A DNA stretch of 64,000 nt, from positions 248,001 through 312,000 of the forward strand of contig JAFEDR010000011.1 of the NCBI GenBank assembly GCA_018241525.1. Direction: 5' to 3'. The notes below the pieces were generated by a model. It saw only the letters and a list, made by a program, of their open reading frames with translations. It did no database searches and had not been told where the DNA came from. The DNA comes from Pseudomonadota bacterium. Its GTDB lineage: Bacteria > Pseudomonadota > Gammaproteobacteria > Steroidobacterales > Steroidobacteraceae. Position numbers and translations under genes: made by a program. Numbering within the stretch: position 1 is the stretch's first letter; each line of letters starts with the position of its first letter. Of the stretch, positions 8,755-16,452 are shown piece by piece.

Positions 8755-9396
8755 TCAGCGCGCGCGCCGGAACGTCAGGTTGTGGCGCACGGCAGCGGGA
8801 TCGGCGCCGGCGGCGAGGCGGCGCACGCCGTGGTAGCCGAGCCGTGCCGAGCCGCCGAACACGACGACGTCGCCGTCCGCAACCGGCACCCGCCGCGGTG
8901 GCCCGCGGCGGGTCGGGCCGTACCAGAGGAACACCGCCGGCAGCCCGATCGAGACCGAGACGATCGGCTGGCCGAGGTCGTGCTCGTCGTAGTCGCGATG
9001 CGCGCCGAGCTGCGTGCCCGGCGCGTAGCGGTTCACGAGGCAGCAGTCGGGCTCGAAGCCCGCGAAGCCGGCCGCCGCGGCGGCGCGCGCGGCGAGCGCG
9101 GCGAAGGCCGCCGGCATCGCCGGCCAGGGCCGGCCCGTCTGCGGATCGCGATCGACGTAGCGGTAGCCGCGCGCGTCGCTGTGCCAGCCGAGCGGACCGG
9201 CGTTCGTCATCGCGACCGCCATGCGCCCGCCGTTCGGCGTCTGCAGGTGGCGGAACGGCGCCGCCGCGGCGATCGTCGCGATCTCGGCGAGCAGCGGCGC
9301 GGTGTCGACGTAGCCGCGCAGCCAGCGCACGTCCGTGGCGATCGCCACGGGCGCGTCGTCGGTCGAGGCGAACAGGTCGGCGGTCGGCCTTGGCAT
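8755..9396 (-). CDS. alkB: AlkB-like 2-oxoglutarate/Fe(II)-dependent DNA repair dioxygenase
   Basis: 213 residues, the length of E. coli AlkB. Iron ligands are H133 and D135 in GAHRDYDEHD and H189 in GYHGV. The 2-oxoglutarate binding signature is R204-N206-T208-R210 (RHNLTFR). The substrate-recognition lid includes LQTPNGGRMAVAMTNAGPLGW. It oxidatively removes N1-methyladenine and N3-methylcytosine damage. I chose the ATG at 9394-9396 because the extended upstream frame is low-complexity. It is transcribed divergently from the FAD oxidoreductase at 9509. Confidence 0.93.
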   Translation of the reverse strand: MPRPTADLFASTDDAPVAIATDVRWLRGYVDTAPLLAEIATIAAAAPFRHLQTPNGGRMAVAMTNAGPLGWHSDARGYRYVDRDPQTGRPWPAMPAAFAALAARAAAAAGFAGFEPDCCLVNRYAPGTQLGAHRDYDEHDLGQPIVSVSIGLPAVFLWYGPTRRGPPRRVPVADGDVVVFGGSARLGYHGVRRLAAGADPAAVRHNLTFRRAR

Positions 9397-9508
9397 CGCG
9401 GTGGTCCTGGCGGGCGGGGCCCGCGCGCCGGCGCGATTACAGCACGCGGCGCGGTTGCGGGCCGCGGCGGATGCTGGGATTCTGGCGCCGCCGCCGACGA
9501 GGTGCCGC

Positions 9509-11410
9509 ATGCCGACCTTCACCGACCGCGAGCTCGGGCTCGACCGCCCGATCGACCGGCGCGACTTCCTCGGCGGGGTCGCGCTCGGCGCGGCCGGGCT
9601 CGCGCTCGGCGCCGCGCGGGCCGACGAGCGCGGGCCCGCCACCGCGCCGCCGCCGTCGCCGCGCAGCGCCGCCGACTACCCACCGGCTCGCACCGGGCTG
9701 CGCGGCCAGTACCCGGGCTCCTTCGAGGACGCCCACCGTGCCCGCGACGGCGCCTTCAGCGGCGAGCTCGCGCTCGACGACGACACCGGCGAACGCTACG
9801 ACCTCGTGGTGGTTGGCGCCGGCATCTCGGGCCTCGCCGCGGCGCACTTCTACCGGCGCCTGCTCGGCGAGGGCGAGCGGATCCTGATCCTCGACAACCA
9901 CGACGACTTCGGCGGGCACGCGAAGCGCAACGAGTTCCACCACGGCGGGCAGACGTACCTCGCGGCGGGCGGCACGCTCGACATCGATACGCCGTACTTC
10001 CCGTACAGCTACACCGCGCGGGCGCTGCTCGCCGAGCTCGGCATCGACGCCGGCAGCTACGCGCGCCACCTGGACCCGGCGGCGCGCGCCGGCCTCGGCG
10101 AGGGCTTCTACTTCGACCGCGAGCACTTCGCCGGCGACCGGCTGGTCGCCGGCTACGGCGAGCGGCCCTGGCCGGACTTCTTCGCGGCGGCGCCGCTCGA
10201 CCGGCACGTGCGCGAGTCCCTGACCCGGCTGTACACCGCCCGGGTCGACCTGCTGCCCGCGCTCGACCCGCCGGCCAAGGCCGAACGCCTGAAGCGCATC
10301 AGCTACCAGACCTTCCTGCTCGAGCACGCCGGGCTCGATCCGCGGGCGCTGCCGTTCTTCGCCGGGCACGCCGGCCGCAACAACAAGCGCATCGACACCT
10401 GCCCGGCGCTCGAGGCGGCGCGCAACGGCTGGCCGGGATTCGCGGGCATGGCGATCGACGACGAGCCGGTGGTCGAGCCGGAGCTCTTCTTCCACTTCCC
10501 GGACGGCAACGCGACCATCGCCCGGCTGCTCGTCAACCGGCTCGTGCCGGCCGCGGCGCCGGGCGCGCTCGACATGGAGAGCGTCGCGCTCGCGCCGTTC
10601 GACTATGGCCGGCTCGACCAGCCGGAGGCCGCGACGCGGATCCGGCTCGAGAGCACGGTGGTGCGCGTCGCGCACGCCGGCCCCGTCGACCGCGCCCGCG
10701 CGGTCGAGGTCGTCTACGCGCGGCGCGGCCGGTGTGCCCGGGTGCACGCGCGCAACGTCTTGCTCGCCTGCCACAACAACATCATCCGGCACATCGTGCC
10801 GGGCCTGCCGCCGGCGCAGCAGGCCGCGCTCGGCTACGCCTCGAAGGTGCCGATGCAGTACACCAACGTGCTGCTCCGCGACCGGCGGGCGTTCCAGCGG
10901 CTCGGCGTCGGCTCGGTGCAGGTGCCGAACGGCTACCACACGTGGTTCGGGCTCGTGCCGCCGGTCTCGCTCGGCGCCTACCGGCCGCCGACCGGGGTCG
11001 GCGACCCGGTGGTCGTGCAGCTCGTCCGCAACCCCAACCGGCCGGGTCTGCCGCGCAAGGAGCAGCAGCGACTCGGCCGCGCCGACATGCTGGCGACGCC
11101 CTTCGAGGCCATCGAGCGGGAGGTGCGCGCCGAGCTCGCGCGCGTGCTCGGCGCCGGCGGCTTCGACCCGGTCGCCGACGTGCTGGCGCTGACGGTGAAC
11201 CGCTGGCCGCACGGCTACGCGTACACCTACGACACGCTCGCCGATCCCGACTTCGCGGACGGCGAGCAGCCGCACGTGCGGGGGCGGCAGCGCTACGGTC
11301 GGATCAGCATCGCCAACGCGGACGCGGGCGCCGCGGCGTTCACGAACACCGCGATCGACCAGGCGGAACGGGCGGTGCAGGACCTGCTGGCCGCGCGCGG
11401 CTGGACCTGA
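9509..11410 (+). CDS. Tat-exported FAD-dependent oxidoreductase (spermidine dehydrogenase-like)
   Basis: 633 residues. A twin-arginine signal is visible at about residues 17-36 (RRDFLGGVALGAAGLALG), so it is folded with cofactor before export to the periplasm. The dinucleotide-binding motif VVVGAGISGLAAAHFY has GAGISG at 103-108, followed by ILILDNHDDFGGHAKRNEF. That GGHAKRNEF stretch and the RDFL signal are typical of proteins annotated as spermidine dehydrogenase-like oxidoreductases. Substrate is not evident. A palindromic hairpin follows the stop. Confidence 0.85.
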   Translation: MPTFTDRELGLDRPIDRRDFLGGVALGAAGLALGAARADERGPATAPPPSPRSAADYPPARTGLRGQYPGSFEDAHRARDGAFSGELALDDDTGERYDLVVVGAGISGLAAAHFYRRLLGEGERILILDNHDDFGGHAKRNEFHHGGQTYLAAGGTLDIDTPYFPYSYTARALLAELGIDAGSYARHLDPAARAGLGEGFYFDREHFAGDRLVAGYGERPWPDFFAAAPLDRHVRESLTRLYTARVDLLPALDPPAKAERLKRISYQTFLLEHAGLDPRALPFFAGHAGRNNKRIDTCPALEAARNGWPGFAGMAIDDEPVVEPELFFHFPDGNATIARLLVNRLVPAAAPGALDMESVALAPFDYGRLDQPEAATRIRLESTVVRVAHAGPVDRARAVEVVYARRGRCARVHARNVLLACHNNIIRHIVPGLPPAQQAALGYASKVPMQYTNVLLRDRRAFQRLGVGSVQVPNGYHTWFGLVPPVSLGAYRPPTGVGDPVVVQLVRNPNRPGLPRKEQQRLGRADMLATPFEAIEREVRAELARVLGAGGFDPVADVLALTVNRWPHGYAYTYDTLADPDFADGEQPHVRGRQRYGRISIANADAGAAAFTNTAIDQAERAVQDLLAARGWT

Positions 11411-11430
11411 GGTCGCGCGGGCGCGCGACC
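11411..11430. terminator. Hairpin between convergent genes
   Basis: GGTCGCGC and GCGCGACC form a perfect 8-bp stem with a 4-nt loop, immediately after the oxidoreductase stop and 8 bp before the end of the convergent SPOR-like gene. No T-run follows, so it is a terminator-like structure by position and symmetry only. Confidence 0.5.
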
Positions 11431-11437
11431 GCGCGCC

Positions 11438-12364
11438 TCACCAGCGGCCGAGGCCCCGCTGCGGGCGGCGCAGCAGCAGCTCGCGCTCCTCGACGGTGAG
11501 CGTCGCGCGCGCGCCGCCGTCGACCTCGAGATCGTCCGCGCCGAGCCGCGCGAGCAGCTGCTCGCGATTCGCCGCCGGCGGCTTGCCGCCCGCCGGCGCG
11601 GGCACGACCGCGACCGGCGGGTCGACCGGCAGCGCCGTCGCCGGGTGCACCTCGGCGGGGGCGACGGCGGCCGGCGGCGGCGGCGCCGCGGCCTCCGCGG
11701 ACGCGAGACCGCTGGCGCGCGAGTATTCCCGGTAGCTGACCGGTACCACGCTGGCGCAGCGGAAATCGTGGCGCACGTAGTCGGCGACCTGGCGCGCGCT
11801 GTCGAGGCTCTTGAAGAAGCCGAGCCGGAGCCCGTGCTCGGGCGTGCCCTGGCGGGTCACGCTGACCGAATACAGCCGGTAGGCGCGGAAGATGCCGAGT
11901 CGCGGCACGCGCGCGACCTCGATCGGCTGCAGCGACCACTCGAGCTGCACGGCATAGCGCTGCGGGGCGAGCGCGCCGGCGACCTCGGCCGGCGTCAGCG
12001 TCGGCGGCGCGCCGGCGGCCGCGGACGGGACCAGCGCCGCCACCGGCCCGCGCACCAGCGAAAAGGCGGTGTTCAGGGTGTCGTCGAGCGAGCCGCTCGG
12101 CGCGGCCGGCAGCGCCGAGATCATCGCGCTCGGGTACTCGGTGCGCAGCGCCGCGAGCACCGTCTGCGCCTCGGTCATGGAGCGCAGGTAGCCGAGGTGC
12201 AGCCGGAAACGCTCACGGCCGTCCTCGACGGTGCGGGTGCGGAAGACCGAGAAACCGGGGAAGTCGAGCTCGGCGGCGAGCTTGACCGGCATGGGCAGGC
12301 TCGACGTCACGAGCGTGATCACGAAGCGTTCGCCGCCGGGCGGCGATGCGGCCCGCTCAGTCAT
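11438..12364 (-). CDS. SPOR-like repeat protein, function unknown
   Basis: 308 residues. Two segments, about 13-85 (FVITLVTSSLPMPV through SAMISALP) and 135-215 (YAVQLEWSLQPIEVARVP through FRCASVVPVSY), each have a beta-alpha-beta pattern ending in a 'shift along the protein and score' motif resembling SPOR peptidoglycan-binding domains. A proline/alanine linker separates them from a basic C-terminus. There is no signal peptide or transmembrane segment, so periplasmic action is not shown. It is divergent from the TIR gene, with 268 bp between them. Confidence 0.55.
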   Translation of the reverse strand: MTERAASPPGGERFVITLVTSSLPMPVKLAAELDFPGFSVFRTRTVEDGRERFRLHLGYLRSMTEAQTVLAALRTEYPSAMISALPAAPSGSLDDTLNTAFSLVRGPVAALVPSAAAGAPPTLTPAEVAGALAPQRYAVQLEWSLQPIEVARVPRLGIFRAYRLYSVSVTRQGTPEHGLRLGFFKSLDSARQVADYVRHDFRCASVVPVSYREYSRASGLASAEAAAPPPPAAVAPAEVHPATALPVDPPVAVVPAPAGGKPPAANREQLLARLGADDLEVDGGARATLTVEERELLLRRPQRGLGRW

Positions 12365-12632
12365 CCCCAGATCCCCTGCCAGCCGAAGGCGACACTATCA
12401 AGCGATCGCCGGTCGCACTCAAGATACCGCGGCGTCGGTGGACGGCGACAGCGCCTGGGCAGGAGCATGGACTGCGCGGATGGCGCGCCGCAAGCTCGGC
12501 GAGCACCCGCCGGGCGTCTGCGCCGCTCCCCGCGCGGGACTCGGGTATCCACCTACCCTGCCCAGGGTGCGTTTGCAGGCGTACGCCGCTTCCGACATCC
12601 TTCGCGCTCCGACACGCGACCCGGCGGCGACC

Positions 12633-14549
12633 GTGACGACTGCACCCGGCGGCGAGGCGACGACCCAGGCCTCGCCGCGCGCCATCTTCCTGAGCTACGC
12701 GTCCGAGGACTCGGCGGCGGCCGAGCGCATTTGCGAGGCGCTGCGGGCGGCGGGCATCGAGGTCTGGTTCGACCGCAGCGCGCTGCGCGGCGGCGATGCC
12801 TGGGACGCGGCGATCCGCCGCCAGATCAAGAGCTGCGCGCTGTTCATCCCGCTGATCTCGCGCAACTCGCACTCGCGCGCCGAAGGCTACTTCCGCCTCG
12901 AGTGGAAGCTCGCGGTCGACCGCTCGCACCTGATCGCGGCCGACCGCGTCTTCCTGCTGCCGATCAGCGTCGACGACACCGACGAGCGCGACGACCGCGT
13001 GCCGGACCGGTTCCGCGAGGTGCAGTGGCTGCGGCTGCCCGGCGGGCACGTACCGCCGGACGTCGTTGCCCGCATCGCCCGGTTGCTCGCGGAGGCGGGT
13101 CCCGAGGTCCCCGCCGCCGCCCGCGCGTCGACCGCCCCGGCGGCGGCGGCGGCGCCGATCGCGACCCCGGTCGCTGCCGCGCCGGCGCCGGCACCGGCCC
13201 GCACGCGGACCCGGAGCGTCGCGATCGCCGCGGCCGCGCTCCTCGTGCTCGCGGGCGGCGGCCTCGCGGCGCGGCACTACCTCGGGCGCACGCCGGGCGT
13301 GGTGCCGTACTCGGCCGAGGACCGGCGGATGAGCTTCGCGGTGCTGCCCTTCGAGGCGCCCTCGGGGGACCCGCACGCGGCCGAGATCGCCAAGGCGACC
13401 GGCGAGGCCGTCGCGCAGGAGTTCGACGCGCACCCGGTGCTGGCACAGGCCGTGCCGCACCGCCTGGCGCTCGAGGCGAGCAGCCGCAGCGCCTCGGCGC
13501 ACGAGCTCGCGCGGACGCTCAACGTCCATTTCCTGGTGCGCGGCGCCGTGGCCCGGTCGGCGGCCGGGTACACGGTCAGCGTCGCGGTGATCGAGGGTGA
13601 GAACGAGCGGACGCTGACGACTCGCACGCTCGACGTCGCGGCCGACGCGGTCACCCCGCGCTGGCACGACGACCTCGAGAATGTCGTCTTCCGGCTCGCG
13701 GTCGCCGGCGTCGAAGCCGAGGTCGCGCATGCGGCGGATCGCCCGGTCGAGGCGCTCGACGTACGCGACCTGTCCTTCCGGGCGCTCGTTAACTGGCGCT
13801 CGCACCGCGGCGCGGACGCGAAGCAGGGCTACGACTCGGCGACCGCGCTGATCGACCGGGCGCTCACGCTCGCGCCGAATGATCCGCTGGCGACCTACCT
13901 GACGGCGTGGATCAACCTCTGCGACTGCGTGATGGCCTGGTCGACCGACGTCGAGGTGCAGAAGGCGAAGGGCCAGAAGGCGCTCGAGCGCTATCTCGCG
14001 ATCGATCCGAACGACCCGGAGATGATCAGCGACAAGGCCAGCCTCTTCCAGCTGCGCGGGCGCTGGGAGGAGGCGCTGACCGTGATCGACACGCTGCTGC
14101 AGCGCGACCCGGACAACGCGAATGGGCTCGCGATCCGCGCCTCCTCGCTACTGCACCTCGGCCAGGTGCGCGAAGGCACCGCGCTGATGGACGGCATCGC
14201 CGCCCGCTATCCGACCCGCTGGCCCGAGGCGACCGCCTCGGCCGCGAACTTCCACTACCTGCTCGGCGACTACGCCGGGGCGGTCGAGCGCGCCCGCAAT
14301 GCCATCCCGCGCATGAACGACGAGTCGCTGAAGAGCCCGATCGACGGCGTCGTACAGCTGACGCTGGCGGCGGCCGAGGCGCGCCTCGGACATCGCGAGC
14401 GGGCACGCGCGGCGCTCGCGGACCTGCAGGCGCGCATACCGGCGATCACGACCTTGTCCGCGGCCCGCAAGTGGGTATTCCCGACCGCGGACGTGGCCGG
14501 CGCCGAGTCGCTGTACGAGGGCTTGCGGCTCACCGGTCTGCCGGACTAG
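12633..14549 (+). CDS. TIR-transmembrane-TPR protein, paralogue 1
   Basis: 638 residues from a GTG start; the longer upstream frame lacks domain content. Residues 15-150 are a TIR domain: AIFLSYASEDS, GIEVWFDRSALRGGDAWD, and YFRLEWKLAVDRS. Here E90 is at the position of the catalytic glutamate of NAD-cleaving TIRs. An alanine/proline linker leads to one membrane helix (about 195-213). A FlgO/TolB-N-like segment (FAVLPFEAPSGDPHAAEIAKATGEAVAQEF) and C-terminal TPR-type helices follow. The TIR would be cytoplasmic and the TPR part periplasmic. The TIR is nearly identical in pattern to that of the protein at 29727-31709. Role unknown; signalling or defence are both possible. Confidence 0.85.
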   Translation: MTTAPGGEATTQASPRAIFLSYASEDSAAAERICEALRAAGIEVWFDRSALRGGDAWDAAIRRQIKSCALFIPLISRNSHSRAEGYFRLEWKLAVDRSHLIAADRVFLLPISVDDTDERDDRVPDRFREVQWLRLPGGHVPPDVVARIARLLAEAGPEVPAAARASTAPAAAAAPIATPVAAAPAPAPARTRTRSVAIAAAALLVLAGGGLAARHYLGRTPGVVPYSAEDRRMSFAVLPFEAPSGDPHAAEIAKATGEAVAQEFDAHPVLAQAVPHRLALEASSRSASAHELARTLNVHFLVRGAVARSAAGYTVSVAVIEGENERTLTTRTLDVAADAVTPRWHDDLENVVFRLAVAGVEAEVAHAADRPVEALDVRDLSFRALVNWRSHRGADAKQGYDSATALIDRALTLAPNDPLATYLTAWINLCDCVMAWSTDVEVQKAKGQKALERYLAIDPNDPEMISDKASLFQLRGRWEEALTVIDTLLQRDPDNANGLAIRASSLLHLGQVREGTALMDGIAARYPTRWPEATASAANFHYLLGDYAGAVERARNAIPRMNDESLKSPIDGVVQLTLAAAEARLGHRERARAALADLQARIPAITTLSAARKWVFPTADVAGAESLYEGLRLTGLPD

Positions 14550-14983
14550 CGCGCGGCGACGCCGGCGGCGCGCCGCACGAGCGTCACCGGCGCGAGCTCG
14601 ATCACCGGCACCTCCCACGGGTGGCGCGCACAGAGCTCGGCGAGGATCGCGTCGAGCTCGGCAGGCGGTAGCCCGTCGCGTGCGTAGGTCGTGATCACCG
14701 CGGTCGCCGAGTGACTGCGTTCGCCGGCGGCGCCGAGCGTCGGGCGCGCACCGCCGCCGGGCGTGAAGGCCTCGAGCCCGATCGACACCTCGCAGACGCC
14801 GCGGTACTCGCCGAACTGGCCGAGGTCAGGGCAAGTCTCGATGAAGCGCAGGATGGCGCCACCGACCGGGTCGGCGGCGAGCGCGGCGAGCTCGCCGCGG
14901 GCGAGCGCGGCCAGCGTGGATGGCTCTACCGGACAGTAGACGCTGATGCGCGTGACAGTCCGGTAATCGCAGCGGTCGCTCAC
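14546..14983 (-). CDS. Small PII/CutA-fold protein related to the Nif3 insert domain
   Basis: About 145 residues from a GTG start at 14981-14983. The order RISVYCPVEPSTLAALARGE, then GQFGEYRGVCEVSIGLEAFTPGGGARPTLGAAGERSHSATAVI and finally LDAILAELCARHPWEVPVIELAPV resembles the PII-like domain inserted in YqfO/Nif3 proteins and the HPYEVP-type end of CutA. I infer a trimeric ferredoxin-like fold but no specific ligand. Its stop overlaps by 4 bp the stop of the convergent TIR gene. The start is uncertain. Confidence 0.55.
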   Translation of the reverse strand: MSDRCDYRTVTRISVYCPVEPSTLAALARGELAALAADPVGGAILRFIETCPDLGQFGEYRGVCEVSIGLEAFTPGGGARPTLGAAGERSHSATAVITTYARDGLPPAELDAILAELCARHPWEVPVIELAPVTLVRRAAGVAAR

Positions 14984-15163
14984 GCGGGCCTCCAGGACAG
15001 GGGGGTCGCCATCGTCGGCGGGCGCGGCACGTCGCGCAAGCGGGCCGCTCGGCGCAGGGTGGCCGCCGGGCCCACCGGAATCGAGACCCGTTTCACGGTC
15101 GCGGCAGCGCCGCGAGCCGGGCCGCGCAGCCTCCCCTAGCATGGGACCGGGAGGATGCATCCG

Positions 15164-15454
15164 ATGACCCGCCCCGCCATCACCCTCGTGCTGCTCGCCG
15201 CCCTCGCGAACGCCGGCTCCGTTCTCGCGGCGCCGTCGCTCAAGCCGCTGACGCCACCGAGCTCGTACGCTCCCCGCCCGAGCGCCGGACCCCACGTCTA
15301 CGGATCCCCACTCGGCCCGCCGAGCGTCGGACCGCGCCGCCACCACGTGCCGGCGACGCCGAAGTCCGCCGCCCGGTCCGTGCATGCGGCGAAGTCGCGG
15401 GCTCGGGCCGACACCAGCCGGCTCCAGCCGCCGCCAGCGCCCGCGCCGCGCTGA
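15164..15454 (+). CDS. Small secreted proline-rich basic protein
   Basis: 96 residues. A hydrophobic signal peptide (PAITLVLLAALANAGSVLA) precedes a mature part rich in Pro, Ser, Arg and Ala with no recognisable domain. The GGGAGG ribosome-binding site at 15149-15154 is 9 nt before the ATG at 15164 but touches the earlier in-frame ATG at 15155, so I chose the later start. Low complexity means it could be a lineage-specific periplasmic peptide. No function assigned. Confidence 0.5.
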   Translation: MTRPAITLVLLAALANAGSVLAAPSLKPLTPPSSYAPRPSAGPHVYGSPLGPPSVGPRRHHVPATPKSAARSVHAAKSRARADTSRLQPPPAPAPR

Positions 15455-15771
15455 CCTCGGTCGTTCGCGGTCAGCCCCGCCTCGAAACGCCGCGCCAACC
15501 ACCGTCCCGGGCACGCCGCCGCCTGGCCCGCCCCCCGGCCGACCCCGCGGCGTGCCGCATTGCGGATCGCCCGCCCTCCCCAGCGAGGCCGGAACGGCGT
15601 AACGTCGCCCTCATTTGGTGCGTCGGGGCGCCGGCGTCATGGGGTCGAGGGGGATCCCGGGGCGTCACGGACGATGGACGATCGTCGTTCGCGCTGCCCT
15701 CGCCGGGGTCCGGTTCGCCGGCCGACGCTGCGACATGGTCCGCAAGCCCTCCACCATAGAAGGGGATGCCC
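15455..15771. other. Intergenic region, 317 bp
   Basis: No convincing gene. Open frames here are GC-bias artefacts. The end carries the ribosome-binding site (AGAAGGGG) of the lipoprotein at 15772; the promoter of that gene is presumably in this stretch but I cannot place it. Confidence 0.5.
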
Positions 15772-16395
15772 ATGACTGCTACGTCCCTCCGCTCCTGCCG
15801 CCTGCCCGCGCTGCTGCTGCTCGCCGCACTTGCCGGCTGTTCGCCGCTCAAGGATCCCGCCGAGGCCGCGATCGCCGATGCCAACGCGGCGCTCGCCAAG
15901 GTGGGCCCCGACGGCCAGAAGTACGCGCCAAAGGAGTATCAGACGGTCAGCGACCAGGTCGCGGCGATGAAGGCCGCGTTCGACAAGAAGGACTACGAGA
16001 CGGTGCTGAACACGGTCCGCAACGTCGGGCCGAACCTGCGCGTGCTCGGCGAGGCGATCACCGATCGCAAGCGCCAGGCGCGGATCGCGCTCAGCGAGCA
16101 GTGGGCGGCGATGTCGCGCGACGTGCCGGGCGCGCTCGGCGCGGTCGAGGCGCGGGTCGCGGAGCTGCAGAAGGGCCACAAGCTGCCGAAGGGCGTGACG
16201 GCGGAGACGGTCGCGGGCGCCGGTGCGGCGGTCGAGGCCGCGAAGCAGGGCTGGAGCGAGGCCGAGAGCACCCGCAAGGCGGGCAACGTCGAGGAGGCGG
16301 TCGACAAGGGCAAGGCCGCGCAGGCGAAGCTCGGCGAGCTGATGGCCTCGCTCGCCATGCCGGCGCCGGCGACGGCGACGGCCGCGAAGAAGTAG
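15772..16395 (+). CDS. Lipoprotein of unknown function
   Basis: 207 residues. An N-terminal lipobox LAALAGC gives a lipidated cysteine near residue 23. The rest is mostly helical and repetitive (ADANAALAKVG, DQVAAMKAAFDKKDYETVLNTV, EEAVDKGKAAQAKLGELMASL), resembling TPR-like or coiled-coil helical lipoproteins. AGAAGGGG lies directly before the ATG at 15766, so the second ATG at 15772 has the better spacing. A strong hairpin follows. Outer-membrane or periplasmic location is inferred; no catalytic motif is seen. Confidence 0.75.
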   Translation: MTATSLRSCRLPALLLLAALAGCSPLKDPAEAAIADANAALAKVGPDGQKYAPKEYQTVSDQVAAMKAAFDKKDYETVLNTVRNVGPNLRVLGEAITDRKRQARIALSEQWAAMSRDVPGALGAVEARVAELQKGHKLPKGVTAETVAGAGAAVEAAKQGWSEAESTRKAGNVEEAVDKGKAAQAKLGELMASLAMPAPATATAAKK

Positions 16396-16404
16396 CCTCG
16401 CCCG

Positions 16405-16439
16405 GCTGCGCGCGCCGGCCGTGGCCGGCGCCGCGCAGC
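16405..16439. terminator. Bidirectional hairpin between convergent genes
   Basis: Inner arms CGCCGGCC (16413-16420) and GGCCGGCG (16423-16430) are extended by GCTGCGCG and CGCGCAGC. The long GC stem lies between the lipoprotein stop and the convergent S9 peptidase stop. There is no T-tract. Confidence 0.55.
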
Positions 16440-16452
16440 GCGGCGCGCGCCG

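Noticed and set aside
7948..11499. Open frame of 1183 codons on the plus strand
   Set aside because: Same GC-bias artefact; real genes on both strands (DUF1343, DOMON-like, AlkB, FAD oxidoreductase) account for the region.
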